Part shown: piece by piece, positions 11,055-21,305 of the stretch
Layout: each line of letters starts with the position of its first letter
Position numbering within the stretch: the first letter of the stretch is position 1
NCBI GenBank assembly: GCA_009763385.1
Contig: CM019831.1
Coordinates: forward strand, 16,580,080-16,644,079
DNA from: Coix lacryma-jobi var. lacryma-jobi
Taxonomy: Eukaryota > Streptophyta > Magnoliopsida > Poales > Poaceae
DNA length: 64,000 nucleotides
Direction of reading: 5' to 3'
Notes under the pieces: generated by a model
What the model was told of the DNA's origin: nothing
The model's database searches: none
Seen by the model: only the letters and a program-made list of their open reading frames with translations
Program-made: the position numbers and the translations under genes

Positions 11055-11378
11055 GAGCATCTCCAGTTGTTTGAAAAAATTGACTTGGAAAAAGTTATCA
11101 TTTAGCAACTTGCTAAAATTTTTGGCAAATAAATTTTTCATGTATCTCCAATAGTTTGGTAAAAATAACATAGAAAAGTATTCCAACTTGGTAAAAATAA
11201 CGTAGAAACGCCGGATAGCAAGTGAAGCTGCCTTGGTAAATATAGCAAGTAGATGGCATCCGATTCCAACTTGGAAAAATCTAGTAAGTCATATACCAAT
11301 CTGTTGGAGAACGTTTTTTCTTCTTTTCCCAATAAAAGAAGGATAGCAAGTTATTTTTCCAAACTATTGGAGATGCTC
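11055..11378. mobile_element. PIF/Harbinger (Tourist-like) MITE
   Basis: 324 bp with the terminus GAGCATCTCCAGTTGTTTG against the inverted GAGCATCTCCAATAGTTTGG. It is flanked by TAA at 11052-11054 and 11379-11381. The GAGCATCTCCA terminus and 3-bp TAA duplication fit grass Tourist/PIF elements. Confidence 0.8.
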
Positions 11379-11381
11379 TAA

Positions 11382-12509
11382 ATGCAAAGAAATATTTAGT
11401 TATTGGGTAAAAAAATAAATATCATTTTAGAACTTGTGAGCATCTCGATCCATATACATAAACATTTCGATCGCTTCCTAATTTCAAGATGGTCGATCAA
11501 ATGCTAGAAATAAACATAGGATCAATAATAATATCAATATCACCATTGCCCAAATAGTCAGGACCCACCAGCGGAAAACAGCTGCTAGCCGTTGGGTATT
11601 CACGGCCAGTTGGGCTTGGTCTTGGGCCTTGAGCGGCAGCGTGGGCTTTGTGTGTGCTGGACTGGACTGGACCGTGCTAGGAGTGGACGACAACAGGCCA
11701 CAAATACATATACTCGGCCTGCCTGCTTGCTCTACATACATACGTATAGTGCATTTCCTAAAAAAACATACGTAGTATAGTACATTGATAAAAAAACATA
11801 CGTATAACCCGTGTCCTTGTAACTATAGTAATAATAATAATGTAGAAAGAGACATGAAAAGTCTTGTAAACAAAACTGGTAAAAATCAACTCAATCCGCC
11901 ACCATTAATTGGCAACGGGGGTCGTTGGGGGCTCCTACCTACCGACCCGGTCGTCAAGGACCCCGTGCCGACCCCCCCCTCTCGTTCTTCTTCTTCCTTC
12001 GTCTCCCCAGCCCCACCCCCGCGCGCCGGCCACCGAACCCTGGCGTCGCCCCCGCGCGTCGCCGCGACGCAGCTCCGGCCAACCCTAGCGCGGTCGCGGC
12101 GGCCTCCTTCCTTCCCTCCCCGCCGTCGCCACTACGCTGTGATGCCCCCGCCCTGCCCTGGCCCAGCCGCCGCCGCCGCCGCCAGGGCCCCTAAACAGCC
12201 CGGCGACCTTCCCCACGGCCTGGTCTGTCTGTCTCCCCCGGCCGGCCCCTTCCTTCTAAGGTCGCCGGAGTTGGAGGAGGAGGGGGCGACGACGACGGCG
12301 TGGGGCGACAACGGCGCGGGCGGCGGGCCTTGGGCCGTGTGGGCTGAATTGAGCGCGCGCAAGAGAGGTGGGACGAGGCTGGTCGGCGTGCCGACTGGTC
12401 GGTAGATAGGATTTCCCGTGGTCGTTGCATTGTTGGACTTGCGCCATGTGTATGTAGTGCATAGATCGTGGAGCAACTATGAATCTGCACCATGCATGCA
12501 TGGAAGATA
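11382..12509. other. Intergenic DNA with a GC-rich block
   Basis: 11890-12405 is very GC-rich and open in several frames on both strands (for example 11785-12405 plus). The frames are Pro/Arg/Ala-rich with no recognisable domain. The start of the long plus frame lies in AT-rich DNA, and no splice sites or TATA box could be tied to it. It could be the captured 5' end of a gene; no function is assigned. Confidence 0.4.
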
Positions 12510-12518
12510 TTATCACGC

Positions 12519-13646
12519 GAGTAAAATGCACCGACGGTCCTTAAAGTTGTCAGCAGGTGTCACATAGGTCTTAAACTTTTAAAAACGTATTTCTAGGTCC
12601 CTAAAGTTGTCGACAGGTGTCGTATAGGTCCCAAAGTCCTAAAAACGCATCTCTAGGTCCCTGAAATTAGTTCGGGTATCATGTAGGTCCCAATGGCCGC
12701 TTAACCGGTCCATTAGCTGACATGGCAGGCTAACTCAGGTCTTTTATATAGACCTGATAGGTGGGACCTACACATCAGTGGTACACTTAGTTATTTTTTT
12801 AAAAAAAATCATATCTTTTGCATATGATCTCGGATGAAGATGAATTATATATGAAAATTGTAGACCTCGATGAGATCTACAACTTTTTAGTTTTAGTATT
12901 TTTTATTTAAGATTGTTAAGATGGTTAAAAGAGTAATATAAAGTTTCACCAATATATTATTCACGTACTAGAGTTTGTCATATAAAAAACTCATATCTCC
13001 CGTGTATAACGACAAATAAAATACTTTATATAAATATTGTAGGTTTCAATAAGATATACAAATTCATAATTTTAAATTTTGTTATTTGAGGTTGTTAAAA
13101 TTGTAAAAGAAATAAAACAAAATTTCAGCAGCATATTAATCGCGTACTAGAGCCTGTCATCCTAAAAAAATCATGTTCTCAAATACAGTGACAAATAAAG
13201 ATAATTTATATATGCAAATTATAGTCACCAATGGGACCTATAAATTTATTATTTTGATAAGCTCGAATACGCGAATAATAAGCTATTAAAACTTTATATT
13301 ATTATTTTTGCCATCTTAACAATCTTAAATGATAAATATTAAAACTAAAAAGTTATAGATCTCATCGAGGGCTACAATTTTCATATATAATTCGTCTTCA
13401 TCCGAGATGTCAGGTCCATATAAACGTTGAGTTAGTCTGACACATCAGCTAACGGGTCGAATAAACGCCCGTTGGGACCTAGATGACACCCGAACTAATT
13501 TCAGGGACTTAGAAATGCGTTTTTAGGACTTTGAGACCTATACGACACCTGCCGATAACTTTAGGGACCCAGAAATGCGTTTTTAAAAGTTTAAGACCTA
13601 TATGACATATGCTGACAACTTTAAGAACCGCCGGTGTATTTTACTC
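12519..13646. mobile_element. Mutator-like element with long terminal inverted repeats
   Basis: 1,128 bp starting GAGTAAAATGCACCGACGG; the inverted other end is GAGTAAAATACACCGGCGG. The repeat continues inward for about 190 bp with high similarity, and patches pair up to about 430 bp from each end (for example GATGAAGATGAATTATATAT against 13381-13400). A perfect 9-bp TSD, TTATCACGC, lies at 12510-12518 and 13647-13655. A 9-bp TSD and long TIRs are diagnostic of Mutator-like elements. It has no transposase and no evident captured gene. Confidence 0.9.
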
Positions 13647-13702
13647 TTATCACGCCATCGCCATGCTACTTTAGCTATCAGATACAACAGTGGAGACCCT
13701 AA

Positions 13703-14180
13703 CACTACTAGAGAAATGGCCTTTGGGCGATAGACAGATTCGGACATTAGCCTCGAATATTTTTGTGTCCGGGGCTAAAAGTTCTTTAGTCCCGGTTGGT
13801 AACACCAACCGGGACTAAAGGTTCCTTTTCCTCGAGGCAACCGAGAGGCAACCGGGGCTAAAGGGTCAGTGTTCTTTAGTCCCGGTTGGTAACACCAACC
13901 GAGACTAAAGGTCCTTCCAGACACAATTTAAAAAGAAGGAGTATCCTATTCTGTTAGATGTGTAGTGTAGCTCAGTTGGTAACGCGCGCACGTGAAGGCT
14001 AACTGTGCGGTCTTGAGTTCGAATCTCCACAGCCACAACATTTTTTCGTTTTTATTCCAAACCTTTAGTCCCGGGTTGAATACTGTAGCAAACCTTTAGT
14101 CCCGGAACCGTAGTCCCGGGTCCAGAACCGGGACTAAAGGTCCCTAGGACCCGGGACTAAAGGCCCATCCTCTACTAGTG
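13703..14180. mobile_element. Small CACTA element (478 bp)
   Basis: The termini are CACTACTAGAGAAATGGCC and the inverted CACTAGTAGAGGATGGGCC, with TSD TAA at 13700-13702 and 14181-14183. The subterminal motif CCTTTAGTCCCGG / CCGGGACTAAAGG occurs about nine times in both orientations; this is a common grass CACTA family. Its centre holds a tRNA-like stretch. Confidence 0.9.
13961..14039 (+). other. tRNA-like sequence (A and B boxes) inside the small CACTA
   Basis: TAGCTCAGTTGG (13968-13979) matches the Pol III A-box and AGTTCGAATCT (14016-14026) closely matches the B-box. A T6 run (14041-14046) follows as a possible Pol III terminator. A 5-bp stem GCACG/TGTGC flanks an 11-nt loop and the acceptor arm pairs poorly, so this is not a functional tRNA by inspection. 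It is best read as a tRNA-derived segment. Confidence 0.5.
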
Positions 14181-14183
14181 TAA

Positions 14184-14338
14184 TATAAACACCCCGATGA
14201 CAGCAAGAACCACCAACATTGCCCCTTATCCTACAATGAGTACACACAGGCCAAGGTTTAGGACGTTATTATATGATGAAAAATTTTAGTGTATGTGTGT
14301 ATATATATGCATGCTACTGTACAAAATACAAATACTTA
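14184..14338. other. Short spacer, nothing recognised
   Basis: AT-rich DNA between the small CACTA and the 3' end of the RING-gene part. It could include the 3'UTR of that minus-strand gene. Confidence 0.4.
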
Positions 14339-14803
14339 TTACGTGACGCGATAATGACCGCTCCAACTCCAAGGGATCAGCAATTCAGCATCATCAGCAT
14401 GATGTCTTGCTGGGGCGGATACCACATTGACAGCATCCACCACATTCACGCTTGATTCTTCTCCCGAGATCGTCGAGGTCGGCGGCGGCGGCGACGTCGT
14501 CGTCGTCGTCGTGGAGCAGAACTTGCTCATTTCCTGATACTGAGACACGTCGTCGAAGTAGGCCCCCATGCCGCAGTGGTACCAGTAGTAGACGCCCACT
14601 AGGCCCTGCCCGCCGAACGCCGCCGGCGCGGGTGGCAGCGGCCAGAGGAAGGGGAGCCCTTCGCGTTCTCGCTGGGCAGCTGCGCTGGCCCTGGTGACCA
14701 CGACGGTGGCGCAGTGCGACCGGCAGACGATGATGCAGCACCGGCGGTCATTGTGCAGAAAACGGATGCGGGCCGCGCGCCGGACGCACAGAGGCACAAC
14801 CAT
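14339..14803 (-). pseudogene. C-terminal part of a ZNF598/HEL2-like RING E3 ligase gene
   Basis: The minus-strand frame contains RIRFLHNDRRCCIIVC, then CATVVVTRA, and later YYWYHCGMGAYFDDVSQYQE. From memory this matches the plant ZNF598/HEL2 family (ribosome-associated RING E3 ligases that act when ribosomes collide): after the Cys-rich RxRF...CCIC block, a WYH...AYFDD...Y segment follows. The usual CCIC spacing is altered (CCIIVC). After SKFC the sequence turns into Thr/Pro/Ser low complexity and stops at 14339, far short of the full-length family. The N-terminal Cys/His half is not upstream but at 34974-35190, beyond a 20-kb transposon nest. An in-frame stop lies 12 nt upstream of the ATG at 14803, so this half alone would lack half of the RING. 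Confidence 0.7.
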
Positions 14804-15009
14804 AACTTTTAATTAAGGAGGACAGGACAATACTATTTTACATCATAAATATAATAAATGTATATATATTTCAACATTTTTACATATATATTTAATATTT
14901 TAAAAAACAAAATATTATTATAAAAATAGTGAAATTATATATATTTTTAATCTAAATAATCAAATTTTTATAGCTAAAAAATATTTTCTATTGGGTGGGG
15001 GCGCCCCCG
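14804..15009. other. AT-rich segment between the RING-gene part and the CACTA insertion
   Basis: Very AT-rich, with short GC-rich DNA at 14996-15009. It may be what remains of the RING gene's intron: at the far side the other gene half reads CAG/GTGCAG, a donor-like site at 34984. A matching acceptor in the correct phase is not evident. Confidence 0.35.
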
Positions 15010-15138
15010 CGCACAGAAATCTTTACCGAGGCAGGCATTGCAACCGCCTCCATTAATCCAGAACTACGGAGGTGGTTGATTTGCCCGCCTCCGTAAATCG
15101 ATTAAAATAAACAAAAAAGGAAAAAAACCCAAGCGGGC

Positions 15139-15879
15139 CTAGATTTGGGTTGCGTGTCGCCGTCGTCGATGTGGTCGCCACGCCGCCGCCGCCGCCCTTG
15201 ATCCACTCGCCGGTGCCAGATCCGCCGCCGGGGCGCAGGACGAGGCCAGATCCGCCGCCGGGGCGCAGGAGGAGGTCGGATCCAAGCGGGAGAAGACCGG
15301 ATGTGCCGCCAGTGCGCAGGAGAAGGCCGCATTCGAGCAGGAGATGGCCGGATCTGCCACCGGAGCGCAGGAGGTCGGATCCGAGAGGGAGGAGGCCGGA
15401 TCCACCGTCGGCGCGCAGGAGGAGGCTGGATCCATTGCTGTCGTGCAGGAGGAGGTCGGATCTACCGCAGGCGCGCAAGAGGAGGCCGAATCCGAGCGGG
15501 AGGAGGCCGAATCTGCCGACGGCGCCCAACAGGAGGCCGGATCTGCCACCGGCGCGCAGGAGAAGGCCGAATCCGCCGCTGGGGCGCAGGAGGGGGCTGG
15601 ATCCGGCGACGACGCGCAGGAGGCCGGATCCACCACCGGCGCGTAGGAGGAGGCCGGATCTGCTGCCGCATGGAGAGGCGCGCCGCTGTCGTCGCAAAGC
15701 CCGCGCGAACCGGTGGTGAAGGAGGAGAGGAAGTCATGGTCATGGTGGAGAGGCGCCATCGTCGACTGACGGTGGGAGATGGAGAGAGTATGTGACAGGG
15801 AAAGGGGCGGCGAGCGAGAGGAGAGTGAGTGGGAGGAGGCAGGATCGGCCGTCGTCGTCACTGAGTTAGGCAGAGGCAT
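15139..15879 (-). CDS. Repetitive Ala/Ser/Pro-rich ORF (246 aa), doubtful gene
   Basis: Minus-strand ATG at 15879, about 65 bp downstream of a TATATAAG motif (near 15950) and a CT-rich leader, so the layout resembles a real transcription unit. After about 75 unique residues the protein is a run of about ten diverged units of the form DPASSCAPAA, encoded by a GC-rich 30-36-bp minisatellite (15200-15660). Because unit lengths are multiples of three, other frames on both strands are also open (164-214 codons). No family is recognised. It is probably a captured gene 5' end plus an expanded repeat inside the CACTA element. Confidence 0.3.
   Translation of the reverse strand: MPLPNSVTTTADPASSHSLSSRSPPLSLSHTLSISHRQSTMAPLHHDHDFLSSFTTGSRGLCDDSGAPLHAAADPASSYAPVVDPASCASSPDPAPSCAPAADSAFSCAPVADPASCWAPSADSASSRSDSASSCAPAVDPTSSCTTAMDPASSCAPTVDPASSLSDPTSCAPVADPAISCSNAAFSCALAAHPVFSRLDPTSSCAPAADLASSCAPAADLAPASGSRAAAAAWRPHRRRRHATQI
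15200..15660. repeat. GC-rich minisatellite, units about 30-36 bp
   Basis: Diverged units built on GGCGCGCAGGAGGAGGCCGG ATCC-type sequence, with GGATC or GGATCC recurring at most unit joints. It underlies the open frames seen on both strands here. Confidence 0.75.
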
Positions 15880-16146
15880 AGCAGAGAGTGCGGCCGAGTG
15901 AAGAGAGAGAGAGAGCCTGATTTTTAGGGTTTCATCTACTTATATACTCGCGCTAGATATTAGACCTGAAAACAGTAGCGGTCTAGGCCTTATTTTTAGA
16001 GGCGGAGGCCTTATACATGACCGCCTCGGTAAATGATTAACCGAAGCAGACCTTTTTTTTGACCGTCTTGCTAAATGATTAACCGAGGCGGGTCTTTTTT
16101 GACCGTCTCGGTAAATGATTAACCGAGGCGGGCCTTTTTTTGACTG

Positions 16147-16328
16147 TGTTGGTGTGAGTTGTAAATATAATTAGAATTAGGGACCAAAATATAAAAATAG
16201 AAAAGAGATAAGAAAGAGTAACTGACAAGGATCGAGAGTATCGATCCAGTTATTTCCAACTACACTGTTCTTCCCCTTCCTCTCTCATATCCAAAGTTCC
16301 TCTCAAATCCATCCATTAATCTCCAACA
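16147..16328 (+). repeat. 5' LTR of Copia 1
   Basis: TGTTGGTGTGAG...CTCCAACA. It is followed directly by TGGTATCGGAAGC (16329-16341), a methionine-tRNA primer-binding site (family form TGGTATCAGAGC). Confidence 0.95.
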
Positions 16329-16644
16329 TGGTATCGGAAGCGGGTTAATCCTGTTGTGTCCATCTCATCTTCGCTGATTGGTTGGGCGCAGAGGTGGTGG
16401 AGACGCCGTAGTCGTCGCCATTGTTGTGCAGGAGTCGTTGTCGCCGTTGCCCAGGCGAGAAGCTCTGTGGAAGACGTTGCAACCACAGCCTCTGTCGACG
16501 CGAAGACTGAGCTACTACTAATTCCTGCAAGGTACGGGTGCTTGTTGGATTGCTTGCTCACGCCAAAGAGAATAGCTTTCCTGTATCAAGGAGAAACAAG
16601 TTCTTGCTTGTTTTATTTCCTGCTAAATATTAAATCTGCTGCTC

Positions 16645-17311
16645 ATGGCTCAAACTAGTGGAGAGAAATCGGTAGATCACGTGGAAAAACTTTATGAAAT
16701 ATTTAGCAAATTGATGGAGCAGCCCAAGGTGGTGACTTCTGACATTGTCAAATACACACTTGAGCCTAATCCAGTAAAATTATCTGGATCAGAGAACTAT
16801 GTCAGTTGGGCCCGTCATTGCAAGTTAATTCTAAGCTCTCATGGATATGAGTGTTTACTTGTCGATTCTGATAAAGGGAAAAGGAAGTTGATACAGCAAG
16901 CATAGGCGGAGGCTTTTGGAGGCCATACGGGGCCATGGCCCCCCTTGCCTGGTAATTTTATAAGGTTCGTATGCTGTTCACAACCGACGGACTAGCCTAA
17001 AACCCTATTGCATACGTTAGTTTCAGCTCTTTACATTAATTTCTCTATGTATACTAAACAAATTTTTGTTCTCTGCACTAATTTCTCTATGTATACTAGA
17101 CTAATTTCTTTATGATCTGGTTTCAATGGTTAAATTGGCCCCTCCTATATTTTGGTTCAGGCTCCGCCACTGACAGCAAGCAGACAAATAAATGATAGAG
17201 TACTAGTATGGATGTTAAGCAGCATGGAACCAATTATCAGGGAACAAGTTGAAACCTTAACTACGCCTGCAGAGGTGTGGTAAGAACTGGAGAGGCAATT
17301 TGCAGGGAAGC
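16645..17311 (+). pseudogene. Copia 1 gag, N-terminal part
   Basis: ATG at 16645 begins MAQTSGEKSVDHVEK and reaches the gag motif KLSGSENYVSWARHCKLIL (capsid/UBN2-like). At 16901 a hAT MITE interrupts it. Beyond it (17181-17311) the sequence resumes in another frame (RQINDRVLVWMLSSMEPIIR) with an in-frame TAA at 17280, then breaks at about 17311 where an LTR fragment begins. Confidence 0.8.
16901..17172. mobile_element. hAT MITE inserted in Copia 1 gag
   Basis: The termini are CATAGGCGGAGGC and the inverted CAGTGGCGGAGCC. A perfect 8-bp TSD ACAGCAAG lies at 16893-16900 and 17173-17180. The 8-bp duplication and CAGTGGCGGAGCC end are standard for hAT. Confidence 0.9.
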
Positions 17312-17831
17312 TGTGACAGAACCGACCAATTTATACCAGATTAAGCACCGAATCGCTACTTTCGCAGAGACTACAAGTACTTACGCTTGTATAAACCCGG
17401 TAGTCCGGAAATCTCGAAGGATTTCTAGTCATTCAACTTTAACCAAGATCGTAATAGATTAGCGTACATGTCCACGACTCACATTCAGTTCGCACATAGT
17501 TCAATTACATCGGAGTTCAATAGTTATTACAAACCATAGTTTGAATTCAAAAGCGGAAGCGACATAGTTTTGAAACACAAGTCCGTAGTTCACAATACAG
17601 TGTCATATTCCTGATCAGTCCACAAAAGCATCACGGAAGATAAGAGTTGACCATGCCCATGGTCTAGTCACTGCCCTCGACAGGGTACAGACAGTTCTCG
17701 CAATAGCCGAAGAAGCATTGCCCATCTGCAACAACAAGGGATAGAACCCTGAGTACGAGAAGGTACTCAGCTAGACTTACCCGTCATAAACCAGAAATAA
17801 CCGACACCAAGGATTATGCAAGGCTGTATGA
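17312..17831. mobile_element. Fragment of another LTR element (TGTGACAGAACC...)
   Basis: It begins TGTGACAGAACCGACC at the break in gag and ends where the TRIM begins. On the minus strand it contains a GGTAAGTCT...TTGTTGTTGCAG stretch that looks like a short intron. No second LTR copy was found, so it is a truncated remnant of unknown family. Confidence 0.45.
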
Positions 17832-18888
17832 TGTAACATCCCGGCCTAAGGCTTAATAGGAATAATAGGATACTCATACCAATAAGTTGCAACTTCTTTT
17901 CCGGAAGCCCATCTCCTAAAAACTCCAAAGTTAAGCGTGCTTGGCTTGGAGCGATGGGTGACCGACCGGAAAGTCTTTCCCGGGTACGCATGAGTGAGGA
18001 CAAAGTGCGCAGAAAAGACTGGTGTTGGTCTGTGGGGATAGTCTAGGTCCTATGAAAGCTGCCTGGTGTAAGCGGGCCCGGCCTCGAGGAGGCGGGACGT
18101 TACAGAATGGTATCAAAGCCGACTCTCGCGGTTTCACGGGTGCGTGTGTCGCAGTTGCGCAGGCAAAGCCGACTCTCGCGGTTTCACGGGTGCGTGTGTC
18201 GCAGTTGCGCAGGCATGGTGCGCATGGCTGGTGTGGACCCGGAGTGGTCACACAGGAGCGATGGGTGACCGACCGGGAAGTCTTTCCCGGGTACGCATGA
18301 GTGAGGACAAAGTGCGCAGAAAAGACTGGTGTTGGTCTGTGGGGATAGTCTAGGTCCTATGAAAGCTACCTGATGTAAGCGGGCCCGGCCTCGAGGAGGC
18401 GGGACGTTACAGAATGGTATCAAAGCCGACTCTCGCGGTTTCACGGGTGCGTGTGTCGCAGTTGCGCAGGCATGGTGCGCATGGATGGTGTGGACCCGGA
18501 GTGGTCACACAGCATGGCACATGTGCTGGCACTGGACACACGGACGTGGCCAAGAGAGGACGTTCCTGGCTTGGGATTGATCGACGAGGACGTCGATCTC
18601 TTAAGGGGGTGAGGATGTAACATCCCGGCCTAAGGCTTAATAGGAATAATAGGATACTCATACCAATAAGTTGCAACTTCTTTTCCGGAAGCCCATCTCC
18701 TAAAAACTCCAAAGTTAAGCGTGCTTGGCTTGGAGCGATGGGTGACCGACCGAAAAGTCTTTCCCGGGTACTCATGAGTGAGGAAAAAGTACGCAGAAAA
18801 GACTGGTGTTGGTCTGTGGGGATAGTCTAGGTCCTATGAAAGCTGCCTGATGTAAGCGGGCCCGGCCTCGAGGAGGCGGGACGTTACA
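17832..18888 (+). mobile_element. TRIM-type small LTR element with an extra LTR copy
   Basis: 273-bp terminal repeats (17832-18104 and 18616-18888) start TGTAACATCCCGG and end GGGACGTTACA. A TGGTATCAAAGCC primer-binding site follows the first, and a CTTAAGGGGGTGAGG purine tract precedes the last. Between them a third, partial LTR (about 18255-18411) is followed by a second copy of the internal region, making a multimer. It has no coding capacity. The flanks do not show a matching TSD, so the insertion site was rearranged. Confidence 0.8.
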
Positions 18889-18897
18889 GAATAAAAA

Positions 18898-19339
18898 ATG
18901 CAAGCTACTCGAATCATGCATGAGTTGACTCATTTAAAGCAAGGCTCAAGATCGGTAGTAGAATATGCTGGAGAGGTAACAGAACTGTACAGAGACATAC
19001 ACTATTATCATCCATTTGAGGCAGTTGACAAAAATGATTTGGCTATTCATCATACCTGGTTCCAATCTTTTGTGAGCAAGCTATTTCTTGATGGTTTGAA
19101 TCAAGAATTTGATCCTCTTCGGCAGCTTATCTTCTCTAAGTCTGAATGGCCTACTCTTGATGAGATAATTTCCAGCATCATAGAAGAGGAAACTAGACTA
19201 TCACGTCCCAAAGTGGATGATTATAAAGCAGTTGATGTTAGTGCTGCCTTATCTATAAAGAAGGGACGCTTTTTTGTTTCCCGAGAGGACCAAGAAAAAA
19301 AAATAAGGTGATTTGTGATCATTGTGGTGATAAGGGGCA
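18898..19339 (+). pseudogene. Copia 1 gag, central part up to the zinc knuckle
   Basis: Continues gag with MQATRIMHELTHLKQGSRSV (typical UBN2 domain) to 19310. A frameshift in the A9 run at about 19300 follows, then CDHCGDKGH, the start of a CCHC zinc knuckle. It is interrupted at 19340 by the Gypsy element. Confidence 0.85.
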
Positions 19340-21305
19340 TGTTGGTAGTTCTTAACTTCACTAAAGATAGAGCTAAGCACTATCCCCGGTAACGGCTCAG
19401 AAATGCTTGTTGGCACTTGCTAACGTTGTCACTAGGAGTAGACTATGGAGTCTATCCCTGGCAATGGCGTCAGAAATGCTTGTAGCAAGTCCAGTCACTA
19501 TACCTAAAGGAGTGAAGCTAAAGCAGCTATCTACTAATGCCAAGCGGGGTTATCAATCCCGACACTAGTAGGAGCTAGCTAGAGAGATTGCAATGTACCA
19601 AGGGGAGATTCTGCAAGCGCACAGAACTATCATAGTAGCACTTCGCCTGGGAGTACCAGGTGTCGATTTATTTGATCCCAAGGGAAGGCTAGGGTGGTGT
19701 ATGAGTCGAGTCAAGGAGGGGATCAGAGTCGAAGAAAAGGAAGAAGGGGAAAGAGGAGATGAAAGGCTAGAAAGAATATATGGGTGGATAGGTAAGGATG
19801 AAATGGATGGCTAAGGTAAGGTGGATAAATAGATAGATAGGGGGGTAACTAAGGATAACTAACTACTAACTACTAACTACTCCTAGATAACCACGAAGCA
19901 AGATAACTACGAAGCAAGATAGTTACGAAGCAGGATAGGCAAATGTCAATAAAGCAACAAAGTTAAGTAAAGTTTTATTCCTATCTTATCAAGTATCGAG
20001 ACGTACTAGCCTTTACCACTAACTTAGGTTGAACGCTAGCACAACGAGCATTACTGTTAAACTGGGCCAACTTCGTGGTGGAATTCAAGACGCAAAGGGC
20101 TGTCACCACCTACTTGCTACCACAGCTATCCGGGGGTCCAGTCGTATCTGAAGGTAAGTCTATAACTAAGCACCACGCTTAACTATATTCCAACTATCTC
20201 TACCGTAGCTTTGAATAGAGACACCCTTGCGGACGTCAGAGCAAATACTTGACTTAATAAGATAAACACTAAACTAACTAAGCAACCTATTGGCAAAGAT
20301 CAAACACTAAGCTCACTAGAGATTAACTACTATGGCTAAGTGAATTGAACTGTAGGATAGCTAGGCACTCAAGCAATCAATCAAGTATACCACTCAATAC
20401 TGATAAGTAGAATAAAGTAATACTTAAAATGATGAACTAGAATATAGTAAAGTGCTTGAGTAACAAGAGCAAAACCTGAACTGGAGATGAAGGAAGACTC
20501 TTCCCAGCTCCAGGACCGATCACTCGCACGCCTCTACTCTTGAGCTAAGCCTTGAGCAGCGCTATCGCGAGGGCAAAGATGCCTTGCTCTACTAGCTACC
20601 TACTTGCCTAAGCTCTCTGAGCTTCTAACCTAACTCTCTTGCTTGCTTCTCTTGCTTATGTTGGTGTGTGATGGTACTGGTGTGTGAATGAAGTGAGGCC
20701 TCAGGGGGGTATTTATAGTCTTGAGGAGTGAGGGGGTACTTATAGGGGGCAGCCAACCGACCTAGAGTTAGGTCAGGTGGCGGGCGCCACCCCCTACTGG
20801 CGGCCGCTAGTGCCCTGGCCGTTGGATGCACCGGCATTGATCCAACGACATCCAGGAGGTTGTCCAAGGCGGTTTGGAGGTCGGTTGCATGTCCTAGCAA
20901 CCGCCATTCAGCCTTGATCCACGCCATTCCATCCTGAGCCGTCTGATGCCACTGACCTAGTGACCAAGGGCCAAGATTTGGCCCTGGGAGGTCACACGGA
21001 TCGGTGACGTGGCAGGGGGTGGAGCTTGGGCCAACCCAAGTGGCGGGCGCCACTTAGAGCTGGCGGGCGCCACCTAGGGGTGGCGGGCGCCACCCCCCTT
21101 AGGCCCAGTTGGGCCCTACTGCGTGGGCTTGGCCTCCTGGTGGGTCAAAATGTCCAAATTTGGTTCAAATCTTGCATTCAAATAAAATTCTATGGACATG
21201 TGGAATTCGGTTAGTTTGAAACCTATTTGACTACATTTCATGCCTTTTTGGTGAAGTTTAGGGTAAAATGTTGATGGTAAAACAGGGGTTTATGGATCAT
21301 CAACA
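19340..21305 (-). repeat. Gypsy 3' LTR
   Basis: 1,966 bp. It contains three tandem TGGCGGGCGCCAC palindromes near 21032-21092 and two primer-binding-site-like copies near its left edge (19382-19414, 19454-19482). The small open frames inside it are not genes. Confidence 0.95.

Noticed and set aside
11785..12405. 206-codon plus frame as a gene
   Set aside because: Pro/Arg/Ala-rich, with overlapping frames on the other strand and no recognised domain; composition explains it.
13961..14039. Functional tRNA gene
   Set aside because: The anticodon loop would be 11 nt and the acceptor stem pairs poorly; only the promoter boxes are tRNA-like.
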